A stretch of DNA of 64,000 nucleotides, from NCBI GenBank assembly GCA_964371585.1, contig CAYJMD010000001.1:179637-243636 (forward strand), written 5' to 3'. The stretch is from RGIG5057 sp964371585 (GTDB lineage Bacteria; Bacillota; Clostridia; TANB77; CAG-465). Below, piece by piece: positions 8,912 to 18,527 of this stretch. The notes beneath the pieces are model-generated. The model made no database searches and was not told the DNA's origin. It saw nothing but the letters and a program-made list of their open reading frames with translations. How positions within the stretch are numbered: position 1 is the first letter of the stretch; each line of letters begins with the position of its first letter. Position numbers and translations under genes: made by a program.

Positions 8912-10423
8912 ATGAACATTAGAAAAACAGCAATAGCTTTAGCAACTATTACAATAGTTGGACTTAGCTATAATGTAGTAAATGCTACAAATGTAAATGA
9001 ACAGATTGACGTTTATGAAACTACTACGATAAAAAAAGTTTCAGAAACATTATATGCACAGCTTGAAAATCAGCTTAAAGATATATCTAAAGTTGTAAAT
9101 GAAATATATGCTGAAATTGATAAATCAAGAACTACAGAAGAATTTGATACATATCCAGCAATAAGGCTTAATATAGATACTCCATATTTTGGAGTAGAAC
9201 AACTTATAAATAATAGATTAACAATTACTACAGATGTATCATTATACGATATAACTAGTGGTTACAGTGTTAATTCTGTTTTAGATACAAAAATAGTTAA
9301 ATTACCTATTTTTGATATTGCAGGACTTATAGTACTTACAAAAGATGTTAAGATAGATGAAAATTTAACTCATGAAGATGCTAAACTAATAACAGTTAAA
9401 CTACTTAAATACTATGAACAGGCGATAAGTGTTAAAGAATTATTAGATAGACAAATAGGTAATATATTTTTTGATTACCTTGTAGATGATAAAAAAGAAA
9501 TAGCTAGTAATTATAAAAATATTGTAAACAATACTTTTTATGATTTAGAAGATATGACAAATAAAATTTCATACCTTACACTATATACAGATATGTCAGT
9601 AGAAACAGAAATGTTACTTGATTATATTGAAATAACTACAGAAAATGAAAAAAAACTTGCTGAACTTTTAGTTACAAGAGATCAGCTAAATAAGAATTAT
9701 ACAGATTTTCTTTTAATTACAGAAGATATAAAAAAATTCAATGAAGAAATAGAACTAAAATATACAGAAGCTATAAAAAATATTCATTTAGATACAGCCA
9801 TAGAAACGGCTATTAATCTTTTGGTTAAAGAAATAGAATTTATAGAGCAGTATATGGATAGTTCAGTAACAAAAACTGAAAGTATTGTAGTTGTAAATGA
9901 AATAGAAACAACTGAAATAAAAGAAACTATAAATTATGCTACAGTATCTAAACATTTATATGACAATATGAATAATGACCTTGAAAAACTATTAAAATTA
10001 AAAGAGGATATAGATAAATATTACATAGAAAGTAATGCAGAAGTAGATGAGTTAGATATAGATAATGAAGATAGTAATGATATTAAAATTTATGATGTTA
10101 AATCAAATAGTTATACCGCAGATAAAGTAATAGAAATTAATAAAATAGTAAATGATTTCTATAACAATGAAATCTCATATATACTAGATAATATACAAAC
10201 TAATGTAAAAGAGATTAAAGTAGATCCGAAACTAAATGTAGAAGAGTATGAATCTTTAAAATATATATATTATGATATGCAAATTAGTTTAAATAAAGTT
10301 TCTGATATATATAATTCTAAGGATATAGTTACAAATATAAAATCAAAAGATGAACTAAAACAGGTATTAACAGATGTTTTAGAAGCCAAAAACAAATTAA
10401 TTAGTAAGGATAGTGAAAAATAA
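8912..10423 (+). CDS. Secreted, helical, coiled-coil protein of unknown function
   Basis: A 503-residue protein with a clear signal peptide (basic MNIRK, hydrophobic core 6-20, likely cleavage after VVNA at about 25). The mature part is almost entirely predicted helix, very acidic and rich in Glu, Lys, Asp and Thr, with repeated heptad-like stretches such as LNKVSDIYNSKDIV. No enzyme motif is visible. Its stop TAA overlaps the next start (TAATG), so it is translationally coupled to a radical SAM gene, an odd partner for an exported structural protein. Family not recognised. Confidence 0.75.
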   Translation: MNIRKTAIALATITIVGLSYNVVNATNVNEQIDVYETTTIKKVSETLYAQLENQLKDISKVVNEIYAEIDKSRTTEEFDTYPAIRLNIDTPYFGVEQLINNRLTITTDVSLYDITSGYSVNSVLDTKIVKLPIFDIAGLIVLTKDVKIDENLTHEDAKLITVKLLKYYEQAISVKELLDRQIGNIFFDYLVDDKKEIASNYKNIVNNTFYDLEDMTNKISYLTLYTDMSVETEMLLDYIEITTENEKKLAELLVTRDQLNKNYTDFLLITEDIKKFNEEIELKYTEAIKNIHLDTAIETAINLLVKEIEFIEQYMDSSVTKTESIVVVNEIETTEIKETINYATVSKHLYDNMNNDLEKLLKLKEDIDKYYIESNAEVDELDIDNEDSNDIKIYDVKSNSYTADKVIEINKIVNDFYNNEISYILDNIQTNVKEIKVDPKLNVEEYESLKYIYYDMQISLNKVSDIYNSKDIVTNIKSKDELKQVLTDVLEAKNKLISKDSEK

Positions 10424-12234
10424 TGATAGAAAACATAACAGAATATAAATTAAGGAAAGTACAAAAACCAGCTAGATATATAGGTGGAGAATATAATCAA
10501 ATAGTTAAAGATAAAAATGCAGTAGATGTTAGATGGGCACTTTGCTTTCCAGATTTATATGATATTGGAATGTCTAACTTAGGATTTAAAATTTTATATA
10601 ATGAACTTAATTTAAGAAAAGATACTTGGTGTGAAAGAGCATATGCTGTTTGGCCAGATTTTGCAAATGTATTAAAAGAAAACAATAGTAAACTATATGC
10701 ATTAGAATCTAAAGATAGTTTAGACAAATTTGATATACTTGGATTTACTTTGCAATATGAAATGAGTTACACAACAATACTTAAAATGTTAGAACTTTCT
10801 GGTATACCAGTGTTTTCTAAAGATAGAGATGAAGATTTTCCACTTATTGTAGCTGGAGGTCCGTGTGCATGTAATCCATATACATTAGCACCATTTATAG
10901 ATTTATTTATGCTCGGTGAAGGTGAAAATATTATAAATATAGTTACAGATAAATATGTAGAAGCTAAGAAAAAAGGATATAATAAAGAAGAATATTTAAA
11001 TTCTTTAAAAGATTTACAAGGTATATTTATCCCTTCTATACATACAAGCACAGATAAGATAAAAAAAGTAGTTATAGAAGATTTTAATGATGCAAGATAC
11101 CCTACTTCTCCTGTAGTACCAAATACTGAAATTGTACAAGATAAAGTACAACTTGAAATATTTAGAGGATGCATGAGAGGCTGTAGATTTTGCCAAGCAG
11201 GATACATATATAGACCAGTTAGAGAAAAAACAAAAGAAAGCTTAATTGATCTTGCTAAATGTACTTTAGCTACAACAGGTAAAGATGAAATAACGTTATC
11301 ATCACTTAGCACAAGTGACTATAGTGAATTTATGGATCTTGCTAATATAATGATAGATTATGCTGTTCCAAAAAAATTAAAAGTGTCACTTCCTTCACTT
11401 AGAATTGATTCTATGAATTTAGATATATTTAAAAAAATATCTGAAGGTAAAAGAAGTAGTTTAACATTTGCTCCTGAAGCAGGTTCACAAAGATTAAGAG
11501 ATGTAATCAATAAAAACATTTCTGAAAAAGATATACTATCATCTTGTAAACTAGCTTTTGAAAATGGATGGACAAGCGTTAAGTTATACTTTATGATAGG
11601 ACTTCCAACAGAAACTTTTGAAGATGTTAATGAAATAGCGTTGCTATGTGATAAAATAAATGAAACATTTTATAGTATTCCAAGAGAGCAAAGAGGATCA
11701 AAATTAAAACTTACTGTAAGTACATCAACATTTGTACCAAAACCGCATACACCTTTTGAATTTTGTAAAATGGAGACTATTGATAATATAATAGAAAAAC
11801 AAAAACATTTAAAAGAAGTTCTTGGAAAGAAAAAAATAAAATACTCATGGCATAAACCGTATGTAAGTTTACTTGAAGCTTTAATAGCTCGTGGTGATGA
11901 TAAAATAGCACAAGTAATTTATGAAGCATATTTAAATGGGTCACAGTTTGATAGCTGGGATGAAATGTTCAGTAAAGAGGCATGGGAAAAAGCTATAGCA
12001 AAAGTAGGTATAAATATAGATGATTATATATATACAGAATTTGATACATCACATAAATTTATATGGGATAATATACATCATGGAGTAGAAAAAGAGTTTT
12101 TAGTTAGAGAATATGAAAATGCAGTGAATAAAGGATTAACAACTTTAAACTGTAAACTTAAATGCAGTAATTGTGGAGTAACTAAAATAGCTAAATGTAA
12201 ATATTTAGAAAATAAAAATATAGTTCAAAAGTAG
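10423..12234 (+). CDS. B12-binding-domain radical SAM protein (TIGR03960-like)
   Basis: The N-terminal part (CFPDLYDIGMSNLGFKILY and VAGGPCACNPYTLAPFIDLFMLGEGE) resembles the cobalamin-binding half of this family. The radical SAM cluster motif is CMRGCRFC at about residues 250-257, a CxxxCxxC arrangement, followed by AGYIYRPVREK. The C-terminal tail has additional cysteines (CKLKCSNCGVTKIAKC) that may bind metal. Length 603 is typical of the half-size proteins; the DUF2344 partner gene usually found next to it is missing here. Start overlaps the stop of the secreted protein. Substrate unknown. Confidence 0.85.
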   Translation: MIENITEYKLRKVQKPARYIGGEYNQIVKDKNAVDVRWALCFPDLYDIGMSNLGFKILYNELNLRKDTWCERAYAVWPDFANVLKENNSKLYALESKDSLDKFDILGFTLQYEMSYTTILKMLELSGIPVFSKDRDEDFPLIVAGGPCACNPYTLAPFIDLFMLGEGENIINIVTDKYVEAKKKGYNKEEYLNSLKDLQGIFIPSIHTSTDKIKKVVIEDFNDARYPTSPVVPNTEIVQDKVQLEIFRGCMRGCRFCQAGYIYRPVREKTKESLIDLAKCTLATTGKDEITLSSLSTSDYSEFMDLANIMIDYAVPKKLKVSLPSLRIDSMNLDIFKKISEGKRSSLTFAPEAGSQRLRDVINKNISEKDILSSCKLAFENGWTSVKLYFMIGLPTETFEDVNEIALLCDKINETFYSIPREQRGSKLKLTVSTSTFVPKPHTPFEFCKMETIDNIIEKQKHLKEVLGKKKIKYSWHKPYVSLLEALIARGDDKIAQVIYEAYLNGSQFDSWDEMFSKEAWEKAIAKVGINIDDYIYTEFDTSHKFIWDNIHHGVEKEFLVREYENAVNKGLTTLNCKLKCSNCGVTKIAKCKYLENKNIVQK

Positions 12235-12283
12235 TTAAAACATAAAAAAGAAAAAATTAAATTAAAAATTTGAATAAAAAAAT

Positions 12284-12325
12284 AATAATGCTGAGTAACC
12301 GTGTAACTTGGCATTATTTTGTTTT
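12284..12325 (+). terminator. Terminator after the radical SAM gene
   Basis: AATAATGC/GCATTATT stem (12284-12291 with 12311-12318), then TTGTTTTTG. Confidence 0.7.
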
Positions 12326-12380
12326 TGAAAACATAAATTTGTAATATAAATTTAATAGTAAAAAAAGTTGTAGAAATCAG

Positions 12381-12409
12381 TTGTATTTTGCTATAAGTGT
12401 TGATATAAT
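12381..12409 (+). promoter_or_regulatory. Promoter of the 128-residue protein gene
   Basis: TTGTAT (12381-12386), 17-base spacer, extended TATAAT (12404-12409). Confidence 0.55.
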
Positions 12410-12466
12410 GATAGTAGAGGTATAGAAAAAAGTAATTAAAAAATTTTTTAATTTAAGGAGGCCGTT

Positions 12467-12853
12467 ATGGAAACTATCAGTAACAAATTATCAGAAAAAC
12501 TTGAGAAATCTAAAACCGTTTTAGAATGTGAAAATATCTTGTCTTTTTATAAGATGCAGTATGAAAAAGAAGGGAAATTAGATGAATTTTTAACTTATTT
12601 TGTAGAAGAGTTCTACAAAATTAAAGATCCACTTACAAGACTTGTTGCACTACAAAAGTTTGATCTACTTCCAAAAGAAGAACAAATAGCCATGCTTGCT
12701 TGTGAAACAGGTAAAAATTTTATTCTTCTAGAATATTTAAAACCTGAGTTTAAACAAAAAGTAATTAGTTTTTTAGAAAAAAAATTACGACATGGTAAAA
12801 AGTATAAATTGTTATGTTATAATGAAGATAAAATTACTTACGAAGCAGCATAA
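12467..12853 (+). CDS. Hypothetical cytoplasmic protein, 128 residues
   Basis: A helical, charged protein with no signal or membrane segment. AAGGAGG is 6 bases ahead of the ATG. It has its own promoter and terminator, so it is monocistronic. Residues 30-75 (YKMQYEKEGKLDEFLTYFVE and ALQKFDLLPKEEQIAMLA) look like helical repeats. I do not recognise a family. Confidence 0.7.
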   Translation: METISNKLSEKLEKSKTVLECENILSFYKMQYEKEGKLDEFLTYFVEEFYKIKDPLTRLVALQKFDLLPKEEQIAMLACETGKNFILLEYLKPEFKQKVISFLEKKLRHGKKYKLLCYNEDKITYEAA

Positions 12854-12890
12854 AAACACTACAGAAATAATTTCTGTAGTGTTTATTTTT
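12854..12890. terminator. Bidirectional terminator between convergent genes
   Basis: 14-bp perfect stem AAACACTACAGAAA/TTTCTGTAGTGTTT with a 3-base loop, A-rich on one side and TATTTTT on the other. It can serve the plus-strand gene and the minus-strand CAP gene. Confidence 0.8.
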
Positions 12891-12908
12891 ATTTAGTTGT
12901 ATTGAATT

Positions 12909-13826
12909 TTATTTTAAATCTTCGGTAAACATTGCTACAACAGCAAATCCATAATCTTTATCTTTATGAATTCCTATACCTACATTTTCAAAGTTAGGAT
13001 TTAGTATATTTTTAGAGTTTGAAGTGTCTTTAGTCCAATTTGTAACAGCTTTTAAAACATCTTCATTTTGAGCAATATTTTCTCCAGCACTATTATATGT
13101 TATTCCAAAGTTTTGCATCATTTCAAAAGGAGTTCCATATGACTCTGAAGTATGAAGGAAATAATTATTAGTTGCCAGATCAATAGCTTTTAGCCCAGCT
13201 ATTTTATTTAGATTTTCTGATATTACTAATTTAGACAATCCTGTTTTTTCTCGTTCTTTGTTTAATAAATCAACAACATCTTGTATGCTTATATCAGATG
13301 TATTTTCATTTGCATCTGTAGTACTAAGTAAGTCTTTTTGTATAAAACCTACAATATCATTAGATAATAATACTGAATAAAAATCATCTACCTGACCTAT
13401 TACTGTAACTTTTGTATTATCTGATAAAGTAGAAATTTTTGAAGTGTTAGTAGATGGGCCTCGTCTTAAATTAACAGTATCTAAAGTAGTGTATGCTGTA
13501 TACGGAGCAAATCTTGTATATACTGATCCTATATCAAATGATGTATTTGAATTTGTAATAAAATCTTTAGATACAAACCCAATTTGATCTGAATCTAGCA
13601 TAGCGATGTAATAATTATCTATTTCACCTACGAGTTTTACTTTTGTTTCTTTTGGTAGTGTTTTTATAACACTTCCTGTAGGAGAACTTCTGAAGTTTAG
13701 ATTATTTGCATTTACGGTTCCATATTTTGGTTTATACGTTATTACTTCAGCAAAAACATTTGATAATAATATATTGATTAATATTATACTACATAGAATA
13801 AAAATTCTTCTTTTTTTTGTTTTCAT
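12909..13826 (-). CDS. Exported protein with two SH3b domains and a CAP (SCP/PR1) domain
   Basis: Residues 1-26 form a signal peptide. Two bacterial SH3 domains follow (about 36-95 and 105-170; YGTVNANNLNFRSSPTGSV and AYTTLDTVNLRRGPSTNTSK), a common cell-wall binding module. The C-terminal part (about 180-305) is a CAP domain with LLNKEREKTGLSKL, FLHTSESYG, AGENIA and a final NVGIG segment, resembling Bacillus YkwD and clostridial relatives. CAP proteins are extracellular; the His and Glu residues of the family cavity appear present. The substrate is unknown. Monocistronic. Confidence 0.88.
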   Translation of the reverse strand: MKTKKRRIFILCSIILINILLSNVFAEVITYKPKYGTVNANNLNFRSSPTGSVIKTLPKETKVKLVGEIDNYYIAMLDSDQIGFVSKDFITNSNTSFDIGSVYTRFAPYTAYTTLDTVNLRRGPSTNTSKISTLSDNTKVTVIGQVDDFYSVLLSNDIVGFIQKDLLSTTDANENTSDISIQDVVDLLNKEREKTGLSKLVISENLNKIAGLKAIDLATNNYFLHTSESYGTPFEMMQNFGITYNSAGENIAQNEDVLKAVTNWTKDTSNSKNILNPNFENVGIGIHKDKDYGFAVVAMFTEDLK

Positions 13827-13969
13827 AAAATCACTTCCTAATTATATTATTTGCTATATAATATAAATTATTATAAAATATAATTTTTTTGTAAATAATA
13901 ATTCATGATATCAAATTTAAAGTATATTATGGTAAAAAATGTTAAAAATAATTTTAGAAGGTGATAAGA

Positions 13970-15181
13970 TTGAGATTAACTGATGGAGATTTATTTTGGA
14001 CAAAAAAAGAAAAAATTAAAAAACAATATCCTTATGTTACAGAAAATTTAGATTGTGATGTTTTAATAGTTGGAGGAGGAATAACAGGAGCAATAACTGC
14101 ATATTATCTAGCTAAAGAAGGAATGAATGTTATAGTATGTGAAAAAAATATAATAGGTTATGGATCTACAAGTGCTACAACAGCTCTTCTTGAATATCAA
14201 GTGGATGTAGATATTCATAAACTTGATAAAATGATTGGAGCTAAAAATAGTAAACGTATTTATGAACTTTGTTTAAAAGCAATAGATGATATAGAAAAGA
14301 TAGATAATGAACTAGGTAAAAAAACAGAATTTAGAAGAAGAGATGCACTATATTATACTAATAAAATGATGCAAAAAGGTGCAGTAGTTAAAGAGTATGA
14401 AGCAAGAAAAAAAGCAGGTTTCAATGTCAAATATGTAGATGAAAATGATACTATAAATATTAATTCTGGTGTACTTACCAAAAATGGAAGTGGAGATTTA
14501 AATCCATATAAGTTTACAACTAAACTATTTGAATATTTAAGTAATATGGATAATGTTAAGATTTTTGAAAATACAGAAATTAGAGATATAAAATGTAATT
14601 ATGATAATGTTCAAGCTTGCACTAATAATAGATTTAAAATACTTGCAGATAAGATTATTTTTTGTACAGGATTTGATACGGTAAAATATACTAAGCTTGA
14701 TAATGTAACATTATATAAGACTTTTTCACTTGTTACAAAACCTATTAGTCAGCTAAATTCATTAGATACTTCTTTTACAGGAAGAGATATGCAAGATCCA
14801 TATCATTATATTCGTTTTACAAAAGATAATAGGATAATAATAGGTGGAGAAGATGTTAAAATAACTAATAGATTTACTGATGAAGAATATTTTAAAACAC
14901 TTTCAGCAGACAAATATAATAAAGTATATTCGTATTTAAATAAGCTTGTAAAATTAGAATCGGAAATAGATATAGAAAAAGCATTTTGTGGAACATTTGC
15001 AAATACGACAGATACACTTCCTATAATTGACGAACTAGAAGATATGCCTAATTGTTTTTGTAATTTAGGCTTTGGATCAAATGGAATACTATATAGTGTA
15101 ATTGGAGCAAAAATACTAAAAGATGCAGTTAAAGGATTATATACAAAAGATATAAATATGTTTAGAATAGATAGAAATTAA
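13970..15181 (+). CDS. FAD-dependent oxidoreductase (DAO/glycine oxidase type)
   Basis: A 403-residue flavoenzyme. The dinucleotide-binding motif DVLIVGGGITGAITAYYLAKEG begins around residue 27, a second FAD motif is DNRIIIGGEDVK, and the C-terminal end carries NLGFGSNGILYSVIGAKIL, typical of DAO-family enzymes. No Rieske domain is attached. Substrate cannot be inferred. The start is TTG at 13970, about 7 bases after AGAAGG; a GTG at 13961 overlaps that binding site. Monocistronic, with a terminator. Confidence 0.85.
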   Translation: MRLTDGDLFWTKKEKIKKQYPYVTENLDCDVLIVGGGITGAITAYYLAKEGMNVIVCEKNIIGYGSTSATTALLEYQVDVDIHKLDKMIGAKNSKRIYELCLKAIDDIEKIDNELGKKTEFRRRDALYYTNKMMQKGAVVKEYEARKKAGFNVKYVDENDTININSGVLTKNGSGDLNPYKFTTKLFEYLSNMDNVKIFENTEIRDIKCNYDNVQACTNNRFKILADKIIFCTGFDTVKYTKLDNVTLYKTFSLVTKPISQLNSLDTSFTGRDMQDPYHYIRFTKDNRIIIGGEDVKITNRFTDEEYFKTLSADKYNKVYSYLNKLVKLESEIDIEKAFCGTFANTTDTLPIIDELEDMPNCFCNLGFGSNGILYSVIGAKILKDAVKGLYTKDINMFRIDRN

Positions 15182-15210
15182 AGGTTTAGTAGAAATACTA
15201 AGCTTTTTTA
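15180..15210 (+). terminator. Terminator after the FAD oxidoreductase
   Basis: Imperfect stem AAGGTTTAGT/ACTAAGCTTT (two wobble pairs) followed by a T-run. Confidence 0.65.
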
Positions 15211-15247
15211 TATTTAATTAATTATGTACACTGATAAATGCATACAC

Positions 15248-15276
15248 TTGAATATTTAAGTGAAATGTGATATAAT
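15248..15276 (+). promoter_or_regulatory. Promoter of the 337-residue protein gene
   Basis: TTGAAT (15248-15253), 17-base spacer ending in TGTGA, TATAAT (15271-15276). The leader contains the 12-base palindrome CTCAAATTTGAG at about 15303-15314. Confidence 0.55.
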
Positions 15277-15341
15277 ACTCATGTTATAAATAAAAAATAT
15301 TATCTCAAATTTGAGGTACAGGAACGATTTGGAGGAAAACA

Positions 15342-16355
15342 ATGAAAAACAAATTAAAAATTATTACAAACCTAATGAATGCATCTAAAGAACTAAATGA
15401 TTTTAGTTATTTTGCAGCACTTAAACTTTTTGATGCCATTCAAAAAGAAAATGAAGCGCTCGGTATTGCATTTGAATGTGCATATCAAAACATTACATTA
15501 GAGCAGAAGAATAACTTTTTTAGAAATTTATTCATTTACTCAACAGATGAAGAAGAACAAATTAAATTATTAAAATTAGTTTGCACTAAATTTAATGGTG
15601 GTAATGAATTATCTGATAAGGATAATGTAAGTAATAGTACGCTTATTACTTCTTCTTGTTTGATTGATATGCTTATATCATTTATGGAAAACTTTTCTAA
15701 AGCTAATATTAGCGTTGAAGGTAGTGAAAAATTAAGTGAAGTTATAAATGTTTTAAGAGATACAGCTATAGATGCAATAATGTATATTTTAGCTGAAACA
15801 GATACGCATTATACATTACGCTTCATTAATGAACTTTATGATTTTAAAGATAATGAAGTTGCAGTTGTGATTTTTGATGAATTTTTTAATGCAATACATT
15901 CACTTGGTGACTGCGCTGAAGAAAAAGATTTTGAATTTTTAGTATCATCATTTTCAGAAGATTTACTTAAATTTATGTCTGATTCTTATGGTAAAGAGGA
16001 TATAAATAAAATATATCCTGCGTGCAAATCTTTAATTGAATTTTATTTGTCTAAGCATGATAAATATGAATACTTTGTAGCATTATTTGACTTTGCTACC
16101 AAGAATACTTCAAATAATGAATATTCAATTATACATTCAGTTTTAAACGGTATGCATGAAACTATGAATTTTCTTACTGAGTTTGGAATAACAGTTTTAA
16201 TTGATATTATCACTAAAACAGATGTTAAAAAATTAACTACACCAGAAGATATTTATGAAAAATATATAAAGGATTTAAATTTATCGCAAATTGCAACAGC
16301 GGCTAAAGTAAATTTAGATATAGATATTCTTACTAAATATGTGTGCATAAAATAA
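15342..16355 (+). CDS. Hypothetical cytoplasmic helical protein, 337 residues
   Basis: Acidic, helix-rich, no signal peptide, no catalytic motif that I can name. GGAGG lies 7 bases before the ATG. Helical-repeat character (alternating LLKLVC, LIDMLISFME, VLRDTAIDAIMYIL) would suit a scaffold or adaptor. Monocistronic, sharing a terminator region with the convergent por operon. Function unknown. Confidence 0.7.
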   Translation: MKNKLKIITNLMNASKELNDFSYFAALKLFDAIQKENEALGIAFECAYQNITLEQKNNFFRNLFIYSTDEEEQIKLLKLVCTKFNGGNELSDKDNVSNSTLITSSCLIDMLISFMENFSKANISVEGSEKLSEVINVLRDTAIDAIMYILAETDTHYTLRFINELYDFKDNEVAVVIFDEFFNAIHSLGDCAEEKDFEFLVSSFSEDLLKFMSDSYGKEDINKIYPACKSLIEFYLSKHDKYEYFVALFDFATKNTSNNEYSIIHSVLNGMHETMNFLTEFGITVLIDIITKTDVKKLTTPEDIYEKYIKDLNLSQIATAAKVNLDIDILTKYVCIK

Positions 16356-16357
16356 GA

Positions 16358-16390
16358 AAGAGCTCCCTAATTAATTTTAGGGAGCTTTTT
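16358..16390. terminator. Bidirectional terminator, convergent with the por operon
   Basis: Perfect AGCTCCCTAA/TTAGGGAGCT stem with a 6-base loop, flanked by A-rich and T-rich tracts, located between two convergent stop codons. Confidence 0.8.
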
Positions 16391-16399
16391 ATATTAATT

Positions 16400-17344
16400 T
16401 TAGAGAGTAGACATTGATTCTCTTTTTAATAGGTATTCCCATTTAGCATCAATTTCTTTTTGCATTTCATCAATCATCCATCTATTTTCTTCTTTAAACA
16501 TGTGTTTAAATCTTTTTTGCATTTTTAAAAATTCTTCAACAGGTTTTTTGTTTGCAGGTTTATAATTGATTTTGTAATTACCATTTATAACTTCATATAA
16601 TGGCCAAAAACAAGTATCAATAGCAAGTTTAGATATTGTAGTAAGATCTGAAGAATCATAACCCCATCCACGAGGACAAGGAGCAAGAGCAGATATATAT
16701 GTTGGTCCTTCAGTATATATAGCTGTTTCAGCTTTTTCGTATAGATCTTTTAAATTACCAAATAGTGCAGTTTGTGCTACATATGGTAAATTATGATTAA
16801 CCATAATTTCAGTTAAATCTTTTCTTTTTTGTATTTTTCCTGGAACAACTTTTCCAGCTGGTGAAGTTGTTGTATCAGCAAAATGTGGAGTAGCAGAAGA
16901 ACGCTGAGTACCAGTATTCATATATGCTCCATTGTCATAACAAATATATGTAATGTCATGAGCTCTTTCCATAGCACCAGATAAACTTTGAAGTCCTATA
17001 TCTAGTGTACCACCATCACCACCAAAAGCTAAAAATTTAGTTGTTTTAGTTATTTTACCTTTGCTTTTAAGAGAGTAGTATGTTCTTTCTGCTCCAGATA
17101 AAGTAGCAGAAGCACATTCAAACGCTGTATGTATAAAAGATACATTTTTCCATGCTGTATATGGATAGATACAAGTTGATACTTCAAGACAACCTGTAGC
17201 TACAGATACAGTTGCGTTATCTTCTTTTTTAAGAGCATTTAGAACTGTACGAACAACTGGTGGAGCTCCACAACCAGCACACATTCTATGACCACTAACA
17301 AGTCTAGAAGGTTTTTCTATCATTTCTTTTAAATTATATGCCAT
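16400..17344 (-). CDS. porB: Pyruvate:ferredoxin oxidoreductase beta subunit
   Basis: This subunit carries the thiamine diphosphate site of the four-subunit oxidoreductase that converts pyruvate and CoA to acetyl-CoA, CO2 and reduced ferredoxin. Visible motifs are HRMCAGCGAPPVVR (residues 19-32), GCLEVSTCIYP, and the ThDP/Mg segment GGDGGTLDIG followed by DNGAYMNTGTQRS; conserved cysteines can bind an iron-sulphur cluster. Last gene of the operon, 5 bases after porA. 2-Oxoisovalerate as substrate cannot be fully excluded, but length, motifs and the nearby pta-ackA favour pyruvate. Confidence 0.92.
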   Translation of the reverse strand: MAYNLKEMIEKPSRLVSGHRMCAGCGAPPVVRTVLNALKKEDNATVSVATGCLEVSTCIYPYTAWKNVSFIHTAFECASATLSGAERTYYSLKSKGKITKTTKFLAFGGDGGTLDIGLQSLSGAMERAHDITYICYDNGAYMNTGTQRSSATPHFADTTTSPAGKVVPGKIQKRKDLTEIMVNHNLPYVAQTALFGNLKDLYEKAETAIYTEGPTYISALAPCPRGWGYDSSDLTTISKLAIDTCFWPLYEVINGNYKINYKPANKKPVEEFLKMQKRFKHMFKEENRWMIDEMQKEIDAKWEYLLKRESMSTL

Positions 17345-17349
17345 TTCAA

Positions 17350-18525
17350 TTATTCCTCCAATCCCAAGTAATTTTTAATTTTATAATCTACTGAGTTACC
17401 ATTTTCTATATTTATTAAATCATTAAATACTGTTTCAATGTGATCTGTAGTAACATCTGCACCACCTAAACCATATATATAATTTATAACTTTAGTATCT
17501 AGTTTTGCAGTATACATAGCAGAAGTGATTTCAGAGTATAATGGGCCTGAATATCCATTTACACTATCAGCTTTATCTAGTATAGCAACAGCTTTAATAT
17601 TTTTTAAACTTTCAGCAATTTCGCTATATGGAAGAGGTCTGAAAGCTCTAGGTTTTAAAAGACCAGCTTTAACACCTTTATCTCTTAACATGTCAATAAC
17701 ATCTTTAGTTGTTCCACAAGTTGAACTAAGAGCAACTATAGCTATGTCAGCATCATCTAACATATATTTTTCATACAAGTCATATTTTCTTCCTGTTAAT
17801 TTAGAATATTCTGAAGATATTTTTTGAATTACTTCTTTAGAATCACTCATAGCATCTGCAATAATAGTTCTATGTTTAAAGAAACTTTTTTGAAGATCTA
17901 AAGGTCCCATTGATATATTTCTATTATCATCAAGTAGATATTCTTCAGGTATATATTCACCAACAAATTCTTTAACTTTTTCTGTTTCTAATATTTCAAT
18001 GTTTTCTATAGCATGTGATGTTATAAAACCATCATAACAAACCATAACCGGTAGTTTAACTTCTTCAGCTATTCTAACAGCCATTATTAAATTATCATAA
18101 GCCTCTTGAGCTGTTTCAGAATATAATTGTATAAAACCACAATCTCTAGAACCCATTGAATCTGAATGATCATTATGTATGTTAAGTGGAGCAGATAAAG
18201 CTCTATTTGCAACTGCCATAACTATAGGAAGTCTCATACCACTTGCTATGTATAACATTTCATGCATAAGTGCAAGCCCTTGTGAAGAAGTAGCAGTCAT
18301 AACTCTACCTCCAGCAGCAGATGCTCCAATACATGCTGCCATAGCGCTGTGCTCACTTTCAACTGGTATAAATTCAGTAGTTACAGAACCATTTGCAACA
18401 AAATTAGAAAAGTACTGAGGTACTTCTGTAGATGGTGTTATTGGGTATGCAGCAACAGTATCTGGATTAATTTGTTTCATGGCGGTAGCAACAGCTTCGT
18501 TACCACTTAATCTTTCTCTTATCAT
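17350..18525 (-). CDS. porA: Pyruvate:ferredoxin oxidoreductase alpha subunit
   Basis: Alpha subunit with the pyrimidine-binding ThDP domain and CoA-binding region. Signatures are LSGNEAVATAMKQINPDTVAAYPITPSTE (split here as LSGNEAVATAMKQ and AYPITPSTE), SEHSAMAACIGASAAGGR and TSSQGLALMHEMLYIASG at about residues 80-97. Length 391 matches PorA. Sits 2 bases after porD and 5 before porB in the order gamma-delta-alpha-beta seen in Archaea, Thermotoga and some Firmicutes, rather than the single-chain enzyme of most clostridia. Confidence 0.93.
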   Translation of the reverse strand: MIRERLSGNEAVATAMKQINPDTVAAYPITPSTEVPQYFSNFVANGSVTTEFIPVESEHSAMAACIGASAAGGRVMTATSSQGLALMHEMLYIASGMRLPIVMAVANRALSAPLNIHNDHSDSMGSRDCGFIQLYSETAQEAYDNLIMAVRIAEEVKLPVMVCYDGFITSHAIENIEILETEKVKEFVGEYIPEEYLLDDNRNISMGPLDLQKSFFKHRTIIADAMSDSKEVIQKISSEYSKLTGRKYDLYEKYMLDDADIAIVALSSTCGTTKDVIDMLRDKGVKAGLLKPRAFRPLPYSEIAESLKNIKAVAILDKADSVNGYSGPLYSEITSAMYTAKLDTKVINYIYGLGGADVTTDHIETVFNDLINIENGNSVDYKIKNYLGLEE

Positions 18526-18527
18526 AC

